Assembly (NCBI GenBank): GCA_965214115.1
Contig: CBDCAU010000001.1
Span: 62,001-126,000 of the forward strand
DNA from: Owenweeksia sp965214115
GTDB taxonomy: Bacteria > Bacteroidota > Bacteroidia > Flavobacteriales > Schleiferiaceae
DNA: 64,000 nt
Direction of reading: 5' to 3'
Shown: in pieces, positions 60,553 through 64,000 of the stretch
How positions within the stretch are numbered: the first letter of the stretch is position 1
Layout of the letters: each line of letters starts with the position of its first letter
Notes under the pieces: generated by a model
Database searches by the model: none
What the model was told of the DNA's origin: nothing
Seen by the model: the letters and a program-made list of their open reading frames with translations, nothing else
Translations under genes and position numbers: made by a program

Positions 60553-60858
60553 ATGAACACCTCTCTCGACGAAAATCTGACCCGACAATTCCAAGCCAAC
60601 TTCTTCCGCTGCCTGCAAAAGCGCTTTGCCAAAAAAGCCGAAATGATAGAGCAGCTAAGTATTCTGCTGGAAATAGAACCCACCAACTGCTACAAGCGCG
60701 TGAACGGCGAGGTGGCGCTTACCCTGCGGGGGCTGCTATCCATATTGAAGCATTTTAATTTGCCTTGGGAAGAAGTGAAAGATTGTTTGCCCCCCCCCCC
60801 CCGAAAAAATAAAGATAGTTTGAGCTACTGGATGGAGGGACACCCCGCTGGGGCGTAA
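60553..60858 (+). CDS. Short regulator-like protein interrupted by a 13-C tract
   Basis: A 101-codon frame from ATG 60553 (MNTSLDENLTRQFQANFF). Residues about 10-75 resemble the HTH-like N-terminal domain of Bacteroidota regulators with the pattern LLEIEPTNCYKRVNGEVALT and LKHFNLPWEEV; those proteins normally continue for 200 or more residues. Here a run of 13 C (60790-60802) encodes four Pro, and the frame ends 18 codons later. With one C less or more the frame would stop within 10 codons of the tract. It may be a truncated gene or a slippage-controlled one. Next to the divergent lipoprotein run it might regulate. Confidence 0.55.
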   Translation: MNTSLDENLTRQFQANFFRCLQKRFAKKAEMIEQLSILLEIEPTNCYKRVNGEVALTLRGLLSILKHFNLPWEEVKDCLPPPPRKNKDSLSYWMEGHPAGA

Positions 60859-60894
60859 CCGAGACTATCAAATCGCGTGGCAGCGCAAACTACT

Positions 60895-60925
60895 AAAAAA
60901 GCCCCGCGAATTTCTCCGCAGGGCA
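60895..60925 (-). terminator. Terminator after atpC
   Basis: Imperfect stem GCCCCGCG/CGCAGGGC with one mismatch and a T-run on the minus strand (A-tract 60895-60900). It lies 32 bases after the atpC stop. Confidence 0.7.
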
Positions 60926-60956
60926 TTTTCAGATTGATAGTATTTTCAAAAAAAAC

Positions 60957-61247
60957 CTAATCCGCCAGCACGATCACCTTATTGTCGCTCACCTCCGCCA
61001 CGCCCCCTTTGATGGGCAGGCGCAAGATTTGGTCAGTGCTGGGGTCGGTTTCCAGTTTCCCGCTCACGGAGTCCATTTTTTTGTAGGAATCGTGCAGGTC
61101 GATTTTGACCGTGCCTTCCGCCAGCGTACTGATCATCGGCGCGTGGTTGTCCAATATCTGGAACATCCCGTCCTTGCCGGGCAGTTGCACCGCATCGGCC
61201 TCGCCTTTGAAAATTTCCTCTTCGGGAGTGATAATTTCGAGTGTCAT
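60957..61247 (-). CDS. atpC: F1 ATP synthase epsilon subunit
   Basis: 96-aa epsilon subunit consisting of the N-terminal beta-sandwich only (TLEIITPEEEIFKGEADAVQ, LDNHAPMISTL, GGVAEVSDNKVIVLAD). The C-terminal two-helix arm that inhibits ATP hydrolysis in E. coli is absent, as is common in Bacteroidota. Encoded after atpD on the same strand. Between them is a gap of 108 bases with repeats of aataagtaat in both orientations. Confidence 0.95.
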   Translation of the reverse strand: MTLEIITPEEEIFKGEADAVQLPGKDGMFQILDNHAPMISTLAEGTVKIDLHDSYKKMDSVSGKLETDPSTDQILRLPIKGGVAEVSDNKVIVLAD

Positions 61248-61255
61248 TCTTATGA

Positions 61256-61355
61256 AAATAGGTAATAAGTAATTGGTAATAAGTAAATAGCGGCGGAGAG
61301 GCGAACCGTCTCCAAACTCCCTACTACCTACTCCTTATTACTTATTCATTATTAC
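61256..61355. repeat. Inverted aataagtaat-type repeat between atpD and atpC
   Basis: The left side has gtaataagta/ttggtaataagta copies (61261-61290) and the right side their complement (ttattacttattcattattactta, 61336-61357), so the spacer can pair into a long AT-rich stem around a GC-rich loop. Similar words occur at 12826-12860, 12932-12948 and after lepA (21226-21280). A transcript hairpin between the two subunit genes is plausible. Confidence 0.55.
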
Positions 61356-62873
61356 TTACTCCGCTTCCGCCAACATCTTGTCCCCCGCCTCAATCACATC
61401 CTCAATCTTCCCTTTCAGGTTGAAGGCCGCTTCGGGGTATTGATCCAGCTCGCCGTCCATTATCATATTGAAACCTTTGATGGTATCCTCGATGGGGACG
61501 AGTACGCCTTGCAATCCGGTAAACTGCTCGGCCACGTGGAACGGCTGGCTGAGGAAGCGCTGCACGCGACGCGCGCGGCTCACCACCAGTTTGTCATCCT
61601 CGCTCAGTTCGTCCATACCGAGGATGGCGATGATGTCCTGCAATTCTTTGTAGCGCTGCAACAATTCTTTTACGCGGGTGGCGCAGTCGTAATGCTCGTC
61701 GCCGAGGGTTTCGGGGTTCAAAATCCGTGAGGTGGAATCCAACGGGTCCACGGCGGGGTAAATGCCGAGTTCCGCGATTTTCCGGCTCAAAACCGTGGTG
61801 GCATCCAAGTGCGCAAAAGTGGTGGCGGGCGCGGGGTCGGTCAAGTCATCCGCCGGAACGTAAACGGCTTGAACTGAGGTAATCGAACCGCTTTTGGTAG
61901 ATGTAATCCGCTCCTGCATTTGCCCCATTTCGGTAGCCAAAGTAGGCTGGTAGCCCACCGCCGACGGCATCCGTCCGAGGAGTGCGGACACTTCCGAGCC
62001 GGCTTGCGTAAAGCGGAAAATATTGTCGATAAAGAAAAGGATGTCCTTGCCGGCGCCGCCGCTTTCGCCTTCGCCGTCGCGGTAATATTCCGCCAAGGTC
62101 AGTCCCGACAAGGCCACGCGGGCGCGCGCACCGGGAGGCTCGTTCATCTGACCGAACACGAAGGACGCCTTGCTTTCTTTCAGCGCCTCTTTGTCGATGG
62201 CGCTCAAATCCCAGCCGCCTTCTTCCATCTTTTCCATAAAAGCCTTGCCGTATTTGATGATGCCCGCTTCCAGCATCTCGCGCAGCAAATCGTTCCCTTC
62301 ACGGGTACGCTCGCCCACGCCGGCGAATACCGAAAGACCGCCGTGGCCTTTCGCAATGTTGTTGATGAGTTCCTGAATCAATACGGTTTTTCCCACGCCC
62401 GCACCGCCGAACAAACCGATTTTTCCACCCTTGGCGTAAGGCTCGATGAGGTCGATTACTTTAATCCCCGTATAAAGAACCTCGGTGGAAACCGACAAAT
62501 CCTCAAACTTGGGCGCATCGCGGTGGATGGGCAGGCCGTTCGCGTGGTCCACTTCACCGATGCCATCGATAGGCTTACCGATTACATTAAATAAGCGTCC
62601 TTTAATTTGCTCGCCCTTGGGCATTTCGATGGGGCTGCCGGTGGCGCGCACTTCTTGGCCGCGCGTCAGTCCGTCGGTGCTGTCCATCGCGATGGCGCGG
62701 ACGGTGTCCTCGCCCACGTGCTGTTGGGTTTCCATCACCACGAGCGTCCCATCTGGGCGGGTCACTTCGAGGCTGTCGTAAATTTTGGGGAGTTCGCCGC
62801 CGTTGGTGGTGTCAAAAGAAACGTCGAGAACGGGGCCGATGATTTGGGCAATTTTGCCGGAAAGATGCGCCAT
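61356..62873 (-). CDS. atpD: F1 ATP synthase beta subunit
   Basis: Catalytic beta subunit, 505 aa. Walker A GGAGVGKT, the Walker B region with DILFFIDNIFRFTQAGSEVS, and ILGMDELSEDDKL (the DELSEED-like lever) are all present. The protein has the Bacteroidota length. ATG 62873 (MAHLSGKIAQIIGPVLDVSF). It is preceded by a strong promoter and followed by atpC; the remaining ATP synthase genes are elsewhere, as usual in this phylum. Confidence 0.98.
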   Translation of the reverse strand: MAHLSGKIAQIIGPVLDVSFDTTNGGELPKIYDSLEVTRPDGTLVVMETQQHVGEDTVRAIAMDSTDGLTRGQEVRATGSPIEMPKGEQIKGRLFNVIGKPIDGIGEVDHANGLPIHRDAPKFEDLSVSTEVLYTGIKVIDLIEPYAKGGKIGLFGGAGVGKTVLIQELINNIAKGHGGLSVFAGVGERTREGNDLLREMLEAGIIKYGKAFMEKMEEGGWDLSAIDKEALKESKASFVFGQMNEPPGARARVALSGLTLAEYYRDGEGESGGAGKDILFFIDNIFRFTQAGSEVSALLGRMPSAVGYQPTLATEMGQMQERITSTKSGSITSVQAVYVPADDLTDPAPATTFAHLDATTVLSRKIAELGIYPAVDPLDSTSRILNPETLGDEHYDCATRVKELLQRYKELQDIIAILGMDELSEDDKLVVSRARRVQRFLSQPFHVAEQFTGLQGVLVPIEDTIKGFNMIMDGELDQYPEAAFNLKGKIEDVIEAGDKMLAEAE

Positions 62874-62920
62874 ATTATAATGGTGTAAAAAAGATTTTTG
62901 AGACCTTCTGAAATCGGCGG

Positions 62921-62950
62921 CAAAAGTAGTGGTTTCATTGGAAAATCAAA
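62921..62950 (-). promoter_or_regulatory. Promoter of atpD-atpC
   Basis: On the minus strand TTTG (62950-62947) and TACTTTTG (62928-62921) are separated by 18 bases, a full Bacteroidota -33/-7 promoter. The leader to the ATG is about 40 nt. The -7 context TACTTTTGCCG matches that of the aminopeptidase gene. Confidence 0.7.
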
Positions 62951-63535
62951 GGGGTTTGGGAGATTTGTTTTGGGGGATTTTTGTAGTTGGGAATCAGACC
63001 ATTGTTTCCCTCAGAAACCTTGATTTATACTGGAAATTTGAGGAGTGCCAGCGGCCCAGCTTCCCTCCTCACTCGTGAGGAGAGGTGATTTTTCCGACTG
63101 TCCTCAGTCGTTGAAGAAATCGTGGTGGTGTGTTTTTCTATAAATGACATCTTTGTTTTGAAAATGAACCACCCCCGCATAGGCGGGGCAGGCCCGATTT
63201 TCGCGGCGGCTTAAGAAAGCCGCGAAAATCACTCCCGTAAAGACGGGACAGGGCCCTCCTTTTTTAAAAAAGGAGGGGAACTGGGCCTGCGCCCACTCGA
63301 AGGTTTTGCACTAACAACCAGACAAAAAATCAAATAGGTATAAAAAAGAAACGTACCATTGCTGGTACGTTGGTCTGAGGGGGCTACCCTCAGAGGGGTT
63401 CTTGCGAGGCAAATGTAAACAGTCCACGGTTTAAACCGCTCGTTGGAATGGAAAATCACATACCCCTTACCTGATATAACGTGGGATTTTAGTTCCAAAC
63501 TGCAGCTTTCACCCAAAACTTTCGGTTTTGCGACG
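62951..63535. repeat. Gene-free repeat-rich gap
   Basis: Several palindromes fill this gap: GATTTTCGCGGC/GCCGCGAAAATC (63196-63207 and 63219-63230, 12-bp stem), CCTTTTTT/AAAAAAGG near 63260, and TCTGAGGG/CCCTCAGA near 63374. An open frame of 118 codons crosses it on the minus strand but reads through the palindromes and has no recognisable features. No RNA gene is recognised. Confidence 0.5.
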
Positions 63536-63539
63536 GCCC

Positions 63540-63687
63540 TGTCCCCCTCCTCGGAGGGGGTGGATTTTTTCGGCCACAAAGCCAAAAAAAGACGGGGGGA
63601 GGGTTCATTTCATTATAATACTATTTTCTATAAAGCTCCTCCCCCGCCTCGTTCCTCGGCACCCCCTCCAAGGAGGGGGACAGCGCC
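63540..63687. repeat. MITE-like inverted repeat, second copy
   Basis: TGTCCCCCTCCTCGGAGG (from 63540) and its complement ...CCTCCAAGGAGGGGGACA (ends 63682) form arms. The right arm continues with CCTCCCCCGCCTCGTTCC (63638-63655), the same family as 22841-22884. About 75 bases of non-coding DNA lie between. Confidence 0.65.
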
Positions 63688-63747
63688 CGCACCAACCGCT
63701 ACCGATGGAAAAACCAGCCAAACCCCGTGGTAACTTTTTCTTTTCCC

Positions 63748-63755
63748 TACTTTTG
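63748..63755 (+). promoter_or_regulatory. -7 box of ribF
   Basis: TACTTTTG, perfect TAnnTTTG match, 66 bases before the proposed TTG start. No -33 TTG at the ideal distance. Confidence 0.4.
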
Positions 63756-63821
63756 AAAAATCCATCCTGTCCATTTTTTTAATAATAAGAATCTCACACT
63801 CAAAAACACAACCCTCCATTT

Positions 63822-64000
63822 TTGAAAGTTTACTACTCGCTCGACGATTTTGCGCCCTTGGATTTTGCCGTGGTCACCACCGGCACCTTTGACGGCGTCC
63901 ACCTCGGCCACCGCAAAATTCTGGAACAGCTCAACAAAGTGGCTCACGAAAACGGCGGCGAATCCGTCCTCCTCACTTTTTCGCCCCACCCGCGCACGGT
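63822..64000 (+). CDS. ribF: Bifunctional riboflavin kinase/FAD synthetase, N-terminal part (runs off window)
   Basis: From TTG 63822 the reading is MKVYYSLDDFAPLDFAVV, then TTGTFDGVHLGHRKIL, and TFSPHPRTV at the window end. The GTFDGVHLGH motif is the nucleotidyltransferase signature (HxGH-like) of RibF, which makes FMN from riboflavin and then FAD. Only the first 59 residues are present. The start codon is non-ATG; no in-frame ATG is close enough upstream without a stop. Confidence 0.9.
   Translation, partial: MKVYYSLDDFAPLDFAVVTTGTFDGVHLGHRKILEQLNKVAHENGGESVLLTFSPHPRT

Noticed and set aside
63340..63440. Possible structured RNA (dyads around GTACCATTGCTGGTAC)
   Set aside because: The dyads are short, there is no match to SRP, 6S, tmRNA or riboswitch patterns that can be recognised, and no promoter is adjacent.
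63229..63585. A 118-codon minus-strand open frame upstream of ribF
   Set aside because: It reads through several palindromic repeats, lacks any family feature and has no promoter.

Overview
The window looks like a piece of a Bacteroidota chromosome, most likely Saprospiria. This is inferred from four things: several very large secreted proteins ending in type IX secretion (T9SS) C-terminal sorting domains of the PNP type or the gliding-motility-associated type; promoter -7 boxes of the form TAnnTTTG; an atpD-atpC pair standing apart from other ATP synthase genes; and abundant short palindromic intergenic repeats. Base composition is near 50% GC and fairly even. No phage, transposase, CRISPR array or rRNA was seen.

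Layout. 0.2-6.6 kb: outer-membrane protein and serine hydrolase (minus), RseP-like site-2 protease (plus), pdxA and an M17 leucyl aminopeptidase (minus). 6.7-12.8 kb (plus): a 892-aa secreted protein, riboflavin synthase, then the classic yceD(DUF177)-rpmF-plsX-fabH run. 13.2-19.1 kb: a lipoprotein, accB-accC, and a second secreted protein with a gliding-type C-terminus (minus). 19.4-29.8 kb: lepA, tadA, a 48-aa small protein, an N-acetylglucosamine-kinase-like ATPase, pfkA, a SulP transporter, a polysaccharide deacetylase and a DUF2723 membrane protein. 29.97-30.4 kb: tRNA-Gln(UUG) followed by three extra copies of its own 3' end, each with a terminator-like hairpin. 30.6-37.5 kb: a lipoprotein/LruC-domain pair, an FG-GAP-like T9SS protein, a DUF3124 lipoprotein, a KtrB/TrkH potassium channel subunit with an apparent late frameshift, and a porin-like protein. 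37.5-39.0 kb: a three-gene HipBST-type toxin-antitoxin operon. 39.2-45.5 kb: a tetR-ABC-HlyD-TolC export operon split by a 1.1-kb block of palindromic repeats enclosing a DUF559 endonuclease gene. 45.6-60.3 kb: a run of secreted or surface proteins, including a 1334-aa protein with about eleven Cys-containing repeats, a 1595-aa hydrolase/beta-helix protein, and three tandem mosaic lipoproteins. 60.5-64 kb: a small regulator with a 13-C tract, atpD-atpC, a long repeat-filled gap, and the start of ribF running off the window.

How the genes fit together. Housekeeping genes (fatty-acid initiation, acetyl-CoA carboxylase, riboflavin/FAD, PLP, ATP synthase, glycolysis, translation) are interleaved with cell-surface genes. 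The accessory signals are the HipBST-like operon, the DUF559-plus-palindrome block in the efflux operon, the tRNA-Gln 3'-end repeat array, and the gene-converted lipoprotein triplet. Starts were moved from upstream non-ATG codons to the ATG that gives a sensible N-terminus or signal peptide; each entry says so.
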